Part shown: positions 35,411-47,718 of the stretch, piece by piece | Layout of the letters: each line of letters starts with the position of its first letter | Numbering within the stretch: the first letter of the stretch is position 1 | From: Haematobia irritans | Taxonomy: Eukaryota > Arthropoda > Insecta > Diptera > Muscidae | Assembly: GCF_050003625.1 (NCBI RefSeq) | Contig: NC_134399.1 | Span: 155,180,473-155,244,472, forward strand | Reading direction: 5' to 3' | DNA length: 64,000 nucleotides | The notes under the pieces: generated by a model | What the model was told of the DNA's origin: nothing | The model's input: the letters and a program-made list of their open reading frames with translations, nothing else | Databases searched by the model: none | Program-made: the position numbers and the translations under genes

Positions 35411-36525
35411 CGATTTTGATTTTGGAATTTACTCATCAGTTGTCAAAATGCCGTCCAAGCAAGAAGAGCACCGTATCAAAATTAAAAATGTTACAAATGT
35501 AATTAAAGTGTTTGGGGAACGTTTGTCGACAGCCAGGAAGTCTGGATCGGGGGGAAATCGAAAACCGGAAGCCGCTGAGACGACAAAGAGAGTTGCCGGT
35601 AGTTTCAAGCGAAACCCTAACCTCTCTCTCCGAGATGCCGCAAATAAGCTGGGTGTATCGTCTACAACTGTGCATCGAGCCAAAAAACGAGCCGGACTAT
35701 CGACTTACAAGAAGGTAGTGACTCCAAATCGCGATGATAAACAAAATACGACGGCCAAAGCGCGATCCCGGAGGCTGTACACGACGATGCTGACGAAGTT
35801 TGACTGCGTGGTAATGGACGACGAAACCTACGTCAAAGCCGACTACAAGCAGCTTCCGGGACAGGAGTTTTATACGGCAAAAGGAAGGGGAAAGGTAGCA
35901 GATATTTTCAAGCACATAAAACTGTCAAAGTGCGCAAAGAAATATCTGGTTTGGCAAGCCATCTGTACCTGTGGCTTGAAAAGCAGCATTTTCATAGCTT
36001 CCGGGACTGTCAACCAAGAAATTTACGTGAAAGAGTGTTTGAATAAACGTCTGCTGCCTTTCCTGAAGAAACACGGTTGTTCCGTACTGTTTTGGCCGGA
36101 TTTGGCATCTTGCCATTACGGTAAAAAGGCCATGGAGTGGTACGCCGCCAACAACGTGCAGGTGGTTCCCAAGGACAAGAACCCTCCCAACACGCCAGAG
36201 CTCCGCCCAATTGAGAAATACTGGGCTATTGTCAAGCGGAACCTAAAGAAGACCAAAAAAACTGCTAAGAACGAGCAGCAGTTCAAGGCAAAGTGGCTTT
36301 CTGCGGCGAAGAAGGTGGACAAGGTGGATGTACAAAATCTGATGGCAGGTGTCAAGCGTGAGGCCCGGCAATTCGGATTTGGAAAAGCGAAAGCCTAACT
36401 GCATATTTTTCCTGAATTTTATACTAATTGAACTTGAAAAAGAAATTTAGTTTGATTTTTTAAATAAACGATTTCACCGATTTACACGCGTTTTCCCTTG
36501 ACCAAATTTTGACCGTATCACCCTT
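35411..36525 (+). mobile_element. DD37E Tc1/mariner element, left end deleted
   Basis: The right end CCGTATCACCCTT is intact and followed by TA. The left inverted end and about 110 bp are missing compared with the copy at 42426-43721. One deletion spanning the element-host junction explains both losses. It carries the transposase frame at 35448-36398. Confidence 0.75.
35448..36398 (+). CDS. DD37E Tc1/mariner transposase (uninterrupted, short N-terminus)
   Basis: A 316-residue open frame. HTH part: LSLRDAANKLGVSSTTVHRA (about residues 62-81). Catalytic motifs: CVVMDDETYVKAD (first Asp), LFWPDLASCHYGK (second Asp) and NTPELRPIEKYW (Glu). I count 37 residues between the second Asp and the Glu, the spacing of the ITmD37E lineage. 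Compared with the second copy, about 26 residues near the N-terminus are missing (KIK joins directly to NVTNVIK), removing the first helix-turn-helix. The frame is otherwise whole, but the element lacks its left end, so this copy could not move itself. Confidence 0.8.
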   Translation: MPSKQEEHRIKIKNVTNVIKVFGERLSTARKSGSGGNRKPEAAETTKRVAGSFKRNPNLSLRDAANKLGVSSTTVHRAKKRAGLSTYKKVVTPNRDDKQNTTAKARSRRLYTTMLTKFDCVVMDDETYVKADYKQLPGQEFYTAKGRGKVADIFKHIKLSKCAKKYLVWQAICTCGLKSSIFIASGTVNQEIYVKECLNKRLLPFLKKHGCSVLFWPDLASCHYGKKAMEWYAANNVQVVPKDKNPPNTPELRPIEKYWAIVKRNLKKTKKTAKNEQQFKAKWLSAAKKVDKVDVQNLMAGVKREARQFGFGKAKA

Positions 36526-37400
36526 TATAAGCATGTCAGTCTGTCTGTCTGTTGTGATCATGCTACAGTCTTCAATAATGGTGCTATCATCCTGAAATTT
36601 GACACACATTCGTCTTTTGTCTGCACGCAAGCCAAGTTCGAAGATGGGCTATATCGGTCCATGTTTTGATATAGCTCCCATATAAACCTATCCCCCCATT
36701 TTGCGGTCTTAGGCTTTTTGAAACCGTTGTTTTTATTCGATTTGCCTAAAATGGGAAATCTTGAGGTATTTTAGGACCACTAATAGGTGCGCCGAAAATG
36801 GTGTGAATCGGTCCATGTTTTGGTATAGCCCCCATACAGACCGATATTCCAATTTTATTTCTTGGGCTTCTAGAAACCTATTTTCAATCCGATTTGCCTG
36901 AAATTTGAAATCTAGAAGTATTTTAGGACCACAAATTGGTGTGTCGAAAATGGTGTGTATCGGTCCATTTTTTGGTACATGGGGGCTATATATAGATCGA
37001 TGTCCCGATTTTACTTCTTGAGTTTCTAGAAACCGCAGTTTTTATCCAATTTGCCTGAAATGTAAAATCTAGAGGTTGTTTAGGAACATAAATAGATGTT
37101 CCGTAGAAATTGTGTATAGGTACAGATTTTGCTATATCCCTTTTATAAACCAGCCTTCCGATGTGGGGTCTAGATTCTGTGGGGTTTTCAGAACCACAAT
37201 TATGTTAGGTGTGCGAAATTTGGTGTGTATCGGTGCATGTTTTTGGCATAGAACGTAGACTGATGATAGCATGTAGACTGATCTCCCGATTTAAGTCATT
37301 GGTCTTAATATATAAACCATCATTTTTGGTAAGGCCGATTTCACTTCTTGATGGTATTGAAGGCGCTCTTTTTTTTTTTTTTTTTGAGTGTACTATGAGA

Positions 37401-38390
37401 AATATTTGATTGGCCTTTTACAGCATATGTAAGTTTACTCTCCTTTTAGGACTAGATTCATTGTCTTTCCTCATGAACTACAACCATGCCCATCCACCCA
37501 CAACGATTGTATAAAAGTTTTAAAGTGTAAACCATTATTTATGACTATGACCACTATATACCCTTGTATATAGTGGCAAAGTAATTAACGAGTTCGTATT
37601 TACTTTGTACCATTTTTATGTTCCACTTTATTTTGTTTAAACAAAATATATATTTTTTGTATTTTATTGTTTAACTGTTGTTATGAACAAGACCACTAAA
37701 TAAATGTTTACGTTTTTTGGTTTCGTAGTTTGTTACATTGAATGGACTTTATTCCCAAACGCTTGTATATACAAGAGACAAAAAAATATATATGAGAAAA
37801 CTACATTTATTGATGGCAATGCCTAAGGGCGTTAAAAACTTAATTACATTAATATACAATAATTTTCACTTGTAACTTTAAATTTTTCTACTTTAGTGAT
37901 ATAATGGAAACAATTTTTGTTTTTTAGCGCAATGCAGAATTTTTTGTGGGGAGTCTTCTGCGAGTGCCTAGACCGAAGCAATAATTTTATGCTATTGAAT
38001 GCTAATGGCTTTTAATCTCGGACACGTTTATTAGAACTATGGAATTTAAGCCTTGTTACTCTATCTCGAACGAGAGTATTTCAAACGAAAAAGCATTGAT
38101 TTGGATTTCTCTGTGTCGAAAGGCAAGTCACTTCATATTTTGTTGTCTAGTAAGAAAAAGTAATTTTAACATTTGAATGCATTCTCAGGTCAAAAATTTG
38201 AAAATACTCATTTTTGATAATTAATTTATTTTCATACAAACGATATAAACTTTTAAATAATAGAGAAACCCAAGTTGATTCGAATTAGAGTGACTACTTT
38301 TCAGTCGACAGGGTTTTCTTTCGGCATACAGAAACTGAACATTATTCAAATCTACAAATGCTATATAACATCAGCGTTGCCAATTTAGCT
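37401..38390. other. Unclassified AT-rich spacer
   Basis: Low-GC, apparently single-copy DNA; no gene recognised. Just before the next mini-me it contains GTTGCCAATTTAGCTTTTT, the kind of T-rich site seen beside other mini-me elements. Confidence 0.4.
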
Positions 38391-40600
38391 TTTTATACCC
38401 TCCACCATAGGATAGGGGTATATTAACTTTGTCATTCCGTTTGTAACACATCAAAATATTGCTCTAAGACCCCATAAAGTATATATATTCTGGGTCGTGG
38501 TGAAATTCTGAGTCGATCTAAGCATGTCCGTCCGTCCGTCCGTCTGTCCGTCTGTCCGTCCGTCCGTCTGTCCGGCTGTCCGTCCGTCTGTGGAAATCAC
38601 GCTAACTTCCGAACGAAACAAGCTATCGACTTGAAACTTGGCACAAGTAGTTGTTATTGATGTAGGTCGGATGGTATTGAAAATGGGCCATATCGGACCA
38701 CGTTTACGTATAGTCCCCATATAAACCGATCCCCAAATTTGGCTTGGGGAGCCTCCCGGAGCAGCAAAATTCATCCGATCCGGTTGAAATTTGGTACGTG
38801 TTCTTAGTATACGGTCTCTAACAACCATGCAAAAATTGGTCCATATCGGTCCATAATTATATATAGCCCCCATATAAACCGATCCCCAGATTTGACCTCC
38901 GGAGACTTTTGGAGGGGCAAAATTCATCCGATCCGGTTGAAATTTGGTACCTGATGTTAGTATACGGCGTCTAACTACCATGCAAAAATTGGTCCATATC
39001 GGTCCATAATTATATATAGCTCCCATATAAACCGATCCCCAGATTTGACCACCGGAGCCTCTTGGAGGAGCAAAATTCATCCGATCCGGTTGAAATTTAG
39101 TACATGGTCTTAGTATACGGTTTTTAACAACCATGCAAAAATTGGTCCATATCGGTCCTTAATTATATATAGCCCCCATATAAACCGATCCCCAGATTTG
39201 ACCTCCGGAGCCTCTTGGTGGGGCAAAATTCATCCGATCCGGTTGAAATTTGGTACCTGATGTTAGTTTACGGCCTCTAATAACCATGCAAAAATTGGTC
39301 CATATCGGTCCATAATTATATTATATATAATTAATTATATCCCCCATATAAACCGATCCCCAGATTTGACCTCCGGAGCCTCTTGGAAGAGCAAAATTCA
39401 TCCGATCCAGTTGAAATTTGGTACATGGTGTTAGTATATGGTCTCTAACAACCATGCAAAAATTGGTCCATATCGGTCCATAATTATATATAGTTCCCAT
39501 ATAAACCGTCCCCAGATTTGACGTCCGGAACCTCTTGGAGGAGCAAAAGTCATCCGATACGGTTGAAATTTGGTACATTTTGTCAATATATGGCCTCTAA
39601 CAGCCATGTAAAAATTGGTCCATATCGGTCTTTAGTTATATATAGCCGATGACTTATTACACAAAAATTGGTCCATATCGCCAAAAATAATCTACCAAAA
39701 CTTTATTTCCATAGAAAATTTTGTCAAATTTTATTACTATAGAAAGTTTTGTCAAAATTTCATTTCTATAGAAAGTTTTGTCAAAAGTTTATTTCTATAC
39801 AAATGTTTGTCAAAATTTTATTTCCATAGAAAATTTTGTCAAAATTTTATTTCTATAGAAAATTTTGTAATCTACCAAAACTTTATTTCCATAGAAAATT
39901 TTGTCAAATTTTATTACTATAGAAAGTTTTGTTAAAATTTCATTTCTATAGAAAGTTTTGTCAAAAGTTTATTTCTATAGAAATGTTTGTCAAAATTTTA
40001 TTTCTATAGAAAATTTTGTAAAAAAATTATTTCTGTAGAAAATTTTGTCAACATTTTATTTCTATACAAAATTTTGTCAAAATTTTATTTCTATACAAAA
40101 TTTTGTCAAAATTTTATTTCTATACAAAATTTTGTCAACATTTTATTTCTATAGAAATTTTTGTCAAAATTGTAGTGCTATAGAAAATTTTGTCAACATT
40201 TTACTTCCATAGAAAATTTTGTCAACATTTTATTTCTATAGAAAATTTTGTCAAGTTTTTATTTCTATAGAAAATTTTGTCAAATTTTTATTTCTATAGA
40301 AAATTTTGTCAAAATTTTATTTCTATAGAAATTTTTGTCAAGGTTTCATTTCTATAGAAAATTTTGTCAAACTAGATTATATACGTATTTAATCGGCCTT
40401 TTTTTGTTTAATATATACCCCGTATGGGCTAACTTACAATTTAGAAGACAGTGTTAAAAAGTTTTACGATACCTTGCCATCGGCAAGTGTTATCGCAACC
40501 CAAGTAATTCGATTGTGGATGACAGCCTTTAGTAGAAGTTCCATGGTGGAGGGTACATAAGATTCGGCATGGCCGAACTTACGGCCGTATATACTTGTTT
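38391..40600 (+). mobile_element. Mini-me/DINE-1-like element, subfamily I
   Basis: Head TATACCCTCCACCATAGG; an expanded (GTCY)n tract (GTCCGTCCGTCCGTCTGTCC, about 38527-38590); five or six core units with CATAATTATATATAGCCCCC; a 29-bp satellite patch (about 39690-40370); tail CCGAACTTACGGCCG then TATATACTTGTTT. This is the clearest complete example of head, microsatellite, core, satellite and tail in the window. Frames of 227 and 85 residues on the minus strand are repeat artefacts. Confidence 0.75.
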
Positions 40601-40678
40601 CCCGCTAGATTTGGCTTTTTTTGAAGATGTTTAGCGGGAAAAAAATGCATTTAGCTTTTAGCTTTTTTCTGGCTTTTT

Positions 40679-42112
40679 TTATACCCACCACCATAGAATG
40701 GTGACGGGGTATAATAAGTTTGTCATTCCGTTTGTAACGCATCGAAATATCGATTTCCGACTATATAAAGTATATATATTCTTGATCAGGGAGAAATTCT
40801 AAGACGATATAAGCATGTCCGTCTGTCCGTCTGTCTGTCTGGCTGTCTGTTGTAATCACGCTACAGCATTCAATAATGGAGCTATCGTCCTGAAATTTGG
40901 CACAGAATCGTCTTTTGTCTGCGCGCAGGTCAAGTTCGAAGATGGGCCATATCGGGCCATGTTTTGGTATAGCCCCCATATAAACCGACCTCCCGATTTG
41001 GGGTCTTTCGCTTATAGAAACCGTAGTTTTCATCCAATTTGCGCGAAATTGAAAATCTAGAGATATTTTGGGACCTTGAAGAGGTGTGCCAAAAATGGTG
41101 AGTGTCGGTCCATGTTTTGGTATAGCCCCCATATAAACCGACCTCCCGATTTGGGGTCTTTCGCTTATAGAAACCGTAGTTTTCATCCAATTTGCGCGAA
41201 ATTGAAAATCTAGAGGTATTTTTGGACCTTGAAGAGGTGTGCCAAAAATGGTGAGTGTCGGTCCATGGTTTGGTATAGCCCCCATATAAACCGACCTCCC
41301 GATTTGGGGTCTTTCTCTTAAGAAACCGTAGTTTTCATCCAATTTGCGCGAAATTGAAAATCTAGAGATATTTTGGGACCTTGAAGAGGTGTGCCAAAAA
41401 GGGTGAGTGTCGGTCCATGTTTTGGTATAGCCCCCATATAAACCGACCTCCCGATTTTACTTCTTGGGCTTATAGAAACCGTAGTTTTTATCCAATTTGC
41501 CTGAAATTGGAAATCTAGAGGTATTTTTGGTCCATAAAGAGGTGTGCCGAAAACGGTTAGTATCGGTCGGTATTTTAGTATAGCCCCCATAAGAACGATT
41601 TCCCGATTTAACTCCTTAGGTTTCTAGAAACCGTAGTTTTTATCCGATTTGCCTGAAATTGTAAATATTCTCGTATTTAAGGCTCACATAAACGTGTATC
41701 GGATTAAGTTTTTATCGGTCCATTTGGTAATGCCTCCATATAGACCAATTTCACTTCTTGTGAGTATAGAAGGCGCACTGATCATGAAAATTGCTTGAAA
41801 CTCAATGTAAAATTTCCAGATTTTATTTTTCGGGTGAAAAATCTACAGATTTAAAATTTCAAATCAAGACGTTATTTTATAATTTTCTTGCACACTTACA
41901 AGAGATGTTAATGATTCCTCTAAAACTCAAACAAAAATGGTTCTTATAAATCCAGAATCTGATATAGTCCTCATAGGTGAAATCTTTAAATGTATCTTCG
42001 GGAGTGTCCTCAAGCCCTCCTGCAATTTCAAAGGAAATCCTAATATTTGGTTCATGGTGGTGGGTATTTAAGATTCGGCCCGGCCGAACTTACTGCTGTA
42101 TATACTTGTTTC
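40679..42112 (+). mobile_element. Mini-me/DINE-1-like element, subfamily III (complete)
   Basis: Head TATACCCACCACCATAGAA; core TATAAAGTATATATATTC; (GTCY)n as GTCCGTCTGTCCGTCTGTC at 40818; 153-bp units (AGCCCCCATATAAACCGACC); tail CGGCCCGGCCGAACTTAC and TATATACTTGTTT. Same family as 23547-25303, in the opposite orientation. Confidence 0.75.
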
Positions 42113-42425
42113 ATGATCCTTTTAGCTATTTTTGTTTTTTTTTTTTTTATTTTCGACATGTTCCTATTGAAATATGGATAAAACTTCGTTTTTATCTAAG
42201 TCTTGCTGCCAGAATAAGGTTTTCCGCATATTTCAAAGCTCAATTGAAGCCTTAATAATTATTCCAGCCATTATGCGGGCATTTTTCCAGCAAATACACC
42301 TGGTTGTAAAGTTTTTTCCTCGTATTCAAAAAAGTTATCGTAAACTTTAATTCTACTATTACCATACAATGTCCTTATATAAATTGTCAGTAAATTATTA
42401 GGAATAATAGCATTTGACTCGTTTA

Positions 42426-43721
42426 AAGGGTGATACGGTCAAAATTTGGTCACGGGAAATTGCGTGTAAATCGGTGAAATCGTTTATTTAAAAAATCAAA
42501 TTAAATTTCTTTTTCAAGTTCAATTAGTATAAAATTCAGGAAAAAATTTCAGTTAGGCTTTCTCTTTTCCAAATCCGAATTGCCGGGCCTCACGCTCGAC
42601 ACCTGCCATCAGATTTTGTACAGCCACCTTGTCCACCTTCTTCGCCGCAGAAAGCCAGTTGGCCTTGAACTGCTGCTCGTCCTTTGCAGTTTTTTTGGTC
42701 TTCTTTAGGTTCCGCTTGACAATAGCCCAGTATTTCTCAATTGGGCGGAGCTCTGGCGTGTTGGGAGGGTTCTTGTCCTTGGGAACCACCTGCACGTTGT
42801 TGGCGGCGTACCACTCCATGGCCTTTTTACCGTAATGGCAAGATGCCAAATCCGGCCAAAAAAAAAGTACGGAACAACCGTGTTTCTTCAGGAAAGGCAG
42901 CAGACGTTTATTCAAACACTCTTTCACGTAAATTTCTTTGTTGACAGTCCCGGAAGCTATGAAAATGCTGCTTTTCAAGCCACAGGTACAGATGGCTTGC
43001 CAAACCAGACATTTCTTTGCGAACTTTGACAGTTTTATGTGCTTGAAAATATCTGCTACCTTTCCCCTTCCTTTTGCCGTATAAAACTCCTGTCCCGGAA
43101 GCTGCTTGTAGTCGGCTTTGACGTAGGTTTCGTCGTCCATTACCACACAGTCAAACTTCGTCAGCATCGTCGGGGATCGCGCTTTGGCCGTGGTATTTTG
43201 TTTATCATCGCGATTTGGAGTCACTACCTTCTTGTAAGTCGATAGTCCGGCTCGTTTTTTGGCTCGATGCACGGTTGTAGACGATACACCCAGCTTATTT
43301 GCGGCATCTCGGAGAGAGAGGTTAGTGTTTCGCTTGAAACTACCGGCAACTCTCTTTGTCGTCTCAGCGGCTTCCGGTTTTCGATTTCCCACCGATTTCC
43401 CATCGACTTCCTGGCTGTCGACAAACGTTCCCCAAACACTTTAATTACATTTGTAACGGTTGATTTGGCAACTTTTAGCGATTTTGCCAGCTTTGCGTGC
43501 GAGTAGCTCGGATTTTCGCGATGCGCGAGCAAAATTTTGATACGCTGCTCTTCTTGCTTGAACGGCATTTTGACAACTGAAGAGTGAATTCCAAAATCAA
43601 AATAGGAGCAACATTTTACACACACACACCTTCAAAATGAAGGGTGTTCAGGTTTTTTAAATGCAAAATTGAAAGAAATACGTCAAGTTTATATTGACCA
43701 AATTTTGACGGTATCACCCTT
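42426..43721 (-). mobile_element. DD37E Tc1/mariner element, full length
   Basis: A 1,296-bp element with inverted ends AAGGGTGATACGGTCAAAAT / AAGGGTGATACCGTCAAAAT and TA target duplications (42424-42425 and 43722-43723). It carries the broken transposase at 42553-43568 and a TG microsatellite (GTGTGTGTGTGT) in its 5' leader. Confidence 0.9.
42553..43568 (-). pseudogene. DD37E transposase, frameshifted
   Basis: Starts MPFKQEEQRIKILLAHREN and keeps the first helix-turn-helix (HAKLAKSLKVAKSTVTNVI) that the other copy lacks. The frame breaks near 43390, where the GATTTCCCA unit is duplicated. It resumes in another frame with LSLRDAANKLGVSSTTVHRA, VVMDDETYVKAD, FFWPDLASCHYGK and PELRPIEKYW. The DD37E triad is intact. 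Small in-frame differences from the other copy include loss of RRLYT after AKARS and an extra Phe from an A-run. Not functional as read. Confidence 0.85.
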
Positions 43722-43803
43722 TATCCTTTTTATGTTATTTTAATACGTATTCTAAAGTTATTATGATATTACTAAATTAAAATAGTAGATGTGAATTGAT
43801 TTG

Positions 43804-44140
43804 TACACTGAAAAAATATTGTCATGAGGCCAAAGATTTCATGTCTGTAAAATACGAACACGGTTATAATAGCATTTGCGAATTTCTCTTATATGTTATA
43901 AACTGTTTTCCTTGTCCAAAAGCCGATAAAATCGTTTTGTCCTTATAGTTAAGTGATTCAACTTAAAAATGGGTATCTTTTCATGAAAGAAGGCTAGGGT
44001 CAATTCTAAAAAAATTCTTAAAATTAATTAAATAGTCTTTAAATTTGTGGAGTTTTTGTATCTTGACCACAAACCAAAATAGCGTTCAAAAATAGAAGAG
44101 GTTTTTCAACATTTTATTTTAAAAACGTATACACAGAATA
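43804..44140. repeat. Possible MITE with a CACTGAAAAAA-type end
   Basis: Begins TACACTGAAAAAATATTG, like the right end (reversed) of the element at 52391-53058, with the same style of internal phrases. The far end (GTATACACAGAATAATG) is not a clear match, so the boundary is approximate. Confidence 0.4.
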
Positions 44141-45179
44141 ATGTCTACTTAAAGTCGAGTCTGATTTTGGAAATATAAGTTGTCGTTAGCACGTTTTTAA
44201 AGCACTGTGATAGCTCATGAAGAAAATGCTGAAAGAAACGAATAAATTCGAATTTGTCTCTGAATCAATACTAAAATCATTAGTGTACATAATCTTTGGA
44301 ACCGAACATAGAAATAATTAAGGAAATAAAGTTTTGAATGTGGTATTATTTTTTTTAACATCAAAAAAATGCAATAAAAAATTCGTAGTGATAGGATCAA
44401 AACAAATCTGCTATTTATTAATGGAATGGATTTACCAGGGCTGTGGAGTCGAGCCAATTTTGCTCGACTCCGACTCCAGCATTTTTCATCAGCTCGACTC
44501 CGACTCCGGAGTCGACTCCGGGTAATATAACTAAATCTCATTTTAATACCACTAATTTGTTGTTCTATTGTGGGGGTACCGTAAGTGGATCGATATAAAG
44601 TATAATATTTATTTATGTGTGCAAAAAAGGTCTTCATTTCACATTAAATGCCAATTGAACTCTATATTTCAAATTTATGGCAATGTTTAAAACATAAAAT
44701 AATGATATAAATAACCATCATAATATGAGAATATACCAACAGTATATGTATTTGTGGACCAAAATTTTTGATACTATCTGAAATCCTTTAAATTTGTTGC
44801 GAGCTATATAAAGGTTTATATTTCCATATGCATGAATTTGAATCTGAAGACAAAATTGTATATACTTCTACAAAATCTATGTACTTAAAATTTAAATCTA
44901 ACGTTATGGGACGTAACACAATTTTAACTAAAATAAAAATGCAAGGAAAGTCTAAAGACGGGCGGGCCTATTATAATATACTCTGCACAACTTTGTATTT
45001 AGATCTACATTTTGATAAAATCTCAAATCAGACTTCTACAAAATCTTGGGCAATATTTGGGAAATATTTATAATTGTTTAGACAATTTCGCAAAAATGCA
45101 TTTGTGATTAATTCATTGAAAAATTTGAAAATTTGAGTCATTTCTACAAGCTTTCGACTTAGCAGCAATTTTTCCAAAA

Positions 45180-46190
45180 TTGTATGCTCACTGAATACAA
45201 TTTTGGAAAAATTTTTGTCTAGTAAATAAAATTTTGCAAAATTTTATATAGAAATAAAATTTTGGAAAATTTTCTACAGTAACAAAATTTTGACTAAATT
45301 TTCTATAGAAATAAAATTTTGGCAACATTTTCTATAGAAATCAAATTTTGACCAAATATATAGAAATACAATTTTGAATACAATTTTTGTAGAAATAGAA
45401 TTTAGCAAAATTTTTTATAGAAAAAAAGTTTGAAAAACTTATCAATAGAAATACAATTTAAAAAAAATTGTGTAGCAAACAAAATTTTGCAAAATTTTCT
45501 ATAGAAATAAAATTTTGCAAAATATTCTATATAAACAACATTTTGACTAAATTTTCTATAGAAGTAAAATTTTGACTAAATTTTATATAGAAAAAAAATT
45601 TCTATATTAATAAAATTTTGAATACATTTTTATAGCAGTGAGTAACAGTGAGCATCAGTAAGAAAAAAAATTGAGAAAATTTGCTATAGAAATAAAATTT
45701 GACAATTTTTTCTTATAGAAATAAAATTTTGAAAAAATTATCAATAAAAATACAATTTTAGAAAAATTTTTGGGTAGTAAATAAAATTCTGCAAAATATT
45801 CTACAGAAACAAAATTTTGACTAAATTTTCTATAGAAATAAAATTTTGACAAAATTTCCTATAGAAATAAAATGTTGACCAAATTTTCTGTAGAAATAAA
45901 ATTTTGACCAAATTTTCTAATAAACAAATCTATTACTATAAAATTTTGGCAAAATTTTCTATAGAAATACAATTTTGACTTAAATTTTTATAGAAATAAA
46001 ATTATCAATAGAAATAAAATTTCAAAAAAAAATTTTGTGTAACAAACAAAATTTTGCAAAATTTTCTATAGAAATAAAATTTTGCAAAATATTCTATAGA
46101 AACTAAATTTTGACTCAATTTTCTATAGAAATAAAATTTTGACTAAATTTTCTATAGAAATAAAATTTTGACTAAATTTTCTATAGAAAA
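45180..46190 (-). repeat. 29-bp satellite inside H2
   Basis: Same unit as the other arrays, in reverse orientation, matching the reversed orientation of H2 relative to H1. It continues at 47719-47870 beyond the inserted mini-me element. Confidence 0.9.
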
Positions 46191-47718
46191 CAAGTAAGGA
46201 AAGTCTAAAGTCGGGCGGGGCCGACTATATTATACCCTGCACCACTTTGTAGATCTAAATTTTCGATACCATATCACATCCGTCAAATGTTTTGGGGGCT
46301 ATATATAAAGGTTTGTCCCAAATACATACATTTAACAAGTAAGGAAAGTCTAAAATTTTAAGGAAACTTCGCAATAGTTTATTTATGATTTATCGCTCGA
46401 TATATATGTATTAGAAGTTTAGGAAAATTAGAGTCATTTTTACAACTTTTCGACTAAGCAGTGGCGATTTAACAAGGAAAATGTTGGTATTTTGACCATT
46501 TTTGTCGAAATCAGAAAAACATATATATGGAAGCTATATCTAAATCTGAACCGATGTCAACCAATTTTGGCACGCATAGCTACAATGCTAATTCTACTCC
46601 CTGTGCAAAATTTCAACTAAATCGGAGTTAAAAATTGGCCTCTGTGATCATATGAGTGTAAATCGGGCGAAAGCTATATATGGGAGCTATATATAAATCT
46701 GAAAAGATTTCAACCAAATTTGGCTTGCATAGCAACAATGCTAATTCTACTCCCTGTGCAAAATTTCAACTAAATCGGAGTTAAAAATTGGCCTCTGTGG
46801 TCATATGAGTGTAAATCGGGCGAAAGCTATATATGGGAGATATATCTAAATCTGAACCGATTTCAACCAAATTTGGCACACATAGCTACAATGCTAATTC
46901 TACTCCCTGTGCAAATTTCAACTAAATCGGAGTGAAAAATTGGCCTCTGTGGTCATATGAGTGTAAATCGGCCGAAAGCTATATATTGGAGCTATATCTA
47001 AATCTGAACCGATTTCAACCAAATTTGGCACGCATAGCTACAATGCTAATTCTACTCCCTGCGCAAAATTTCAACTAAATCGGAGCAAAAAATTGGCCTC
47101 TGTGGTCATATGAGTGTAAATCGGGCGAAAGCTATATCTAAATCTGAACCGATTTCAACCAAATTTGGCACGCATAGCTATAATGCTAATTCTACTACCT
47201 GTGCAAAATTTCAACCAAAGTGGGGTAAAACTCTGGATTCTGGGACCGTATTAGTCCATATCGGGCGAAAGATATATATGGGAGCTATATCTAAATCTGA
47301 ACCGATTTCAATAAAATTTGGCACACTTGACTATAGTACTAATTGTTCTTCTTGTGCAAAATTTTAAGCAAATAAGGGGAAAACTCTGGCTTCTGGGGCC
47401 ATATAAGTCCATATCGGTCGAAATATATATATATGGGAGCTATATCTAAATCTGAACCGATTTCTTCCAAAATCAATAGGGATCTATTCTATACACATAC
47501 TTGTACCAAATTTGAAGTCGATTGGACTAAAACTGCGACCTAGACTTTGATTACAAAAATGTGTTCACGGACAGACGGACATCGCTATATCGACTCAAGA
47601 GCCCACCCTGAGCATTTTTGCCAAAGACACCATGTATCTATCTCGTCTCCTTCTGGGTGTTGCAAACATATGCACTAACTTATAATACCCTGTTCCACAG
47701 TGTGGAGCAGGGTATAAA
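46190..47718 (-). mobile_element. Mini-me/DINE-1-like element, subfamily II
   Basis: Starts AACAAGTAAGGAAAGTC then GGGCGGGGCCGACT; ends CCCTGTTCCACAGTGTGG then GGGTATAAAA. It contains five core units (CTACAATGCTAATTCTACTC). It splits the 29-bp satellite of H2, so it is younger than that array. Near 46515 it shows the uninterrupted version of the site where the rosa-like element sits at 7619. Confidence 0.75.

Larger units (their letters stand above)
35326..37400 (+). mobile_element. Mini-me subfamily III element, interrupted and decayed
   Basis: Head at about 35331 (CCACCACCATAGAATG, TTTGTCATTCCG). It is interrupted by a DD37E transposon at 35411-36525 and continues with ATAAGCATGTCAGTCTGTC and decayed core units. 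The tail signature is absent; it fades into a T-run at about 37370. Roughly 47 bp of the conserved head present in the relative at 40679 are missing at the left insertion point. Confidence 0.6.

Noticed and set aside
38451..39134. 227-residue frame on the minus strand
   Set aside because: Spans the core and the (GTCY)n tract of a mini-me element; a repeat artefact.
40599..40640. TTCCCGCTA / TAGCGGGAA inverted pair as a regulatory hairpin
   Set aside because: Only 9 bp of stem with a 24-nt spacer between two mobile elements; could easily be chance or part of the T-rich insertion site.
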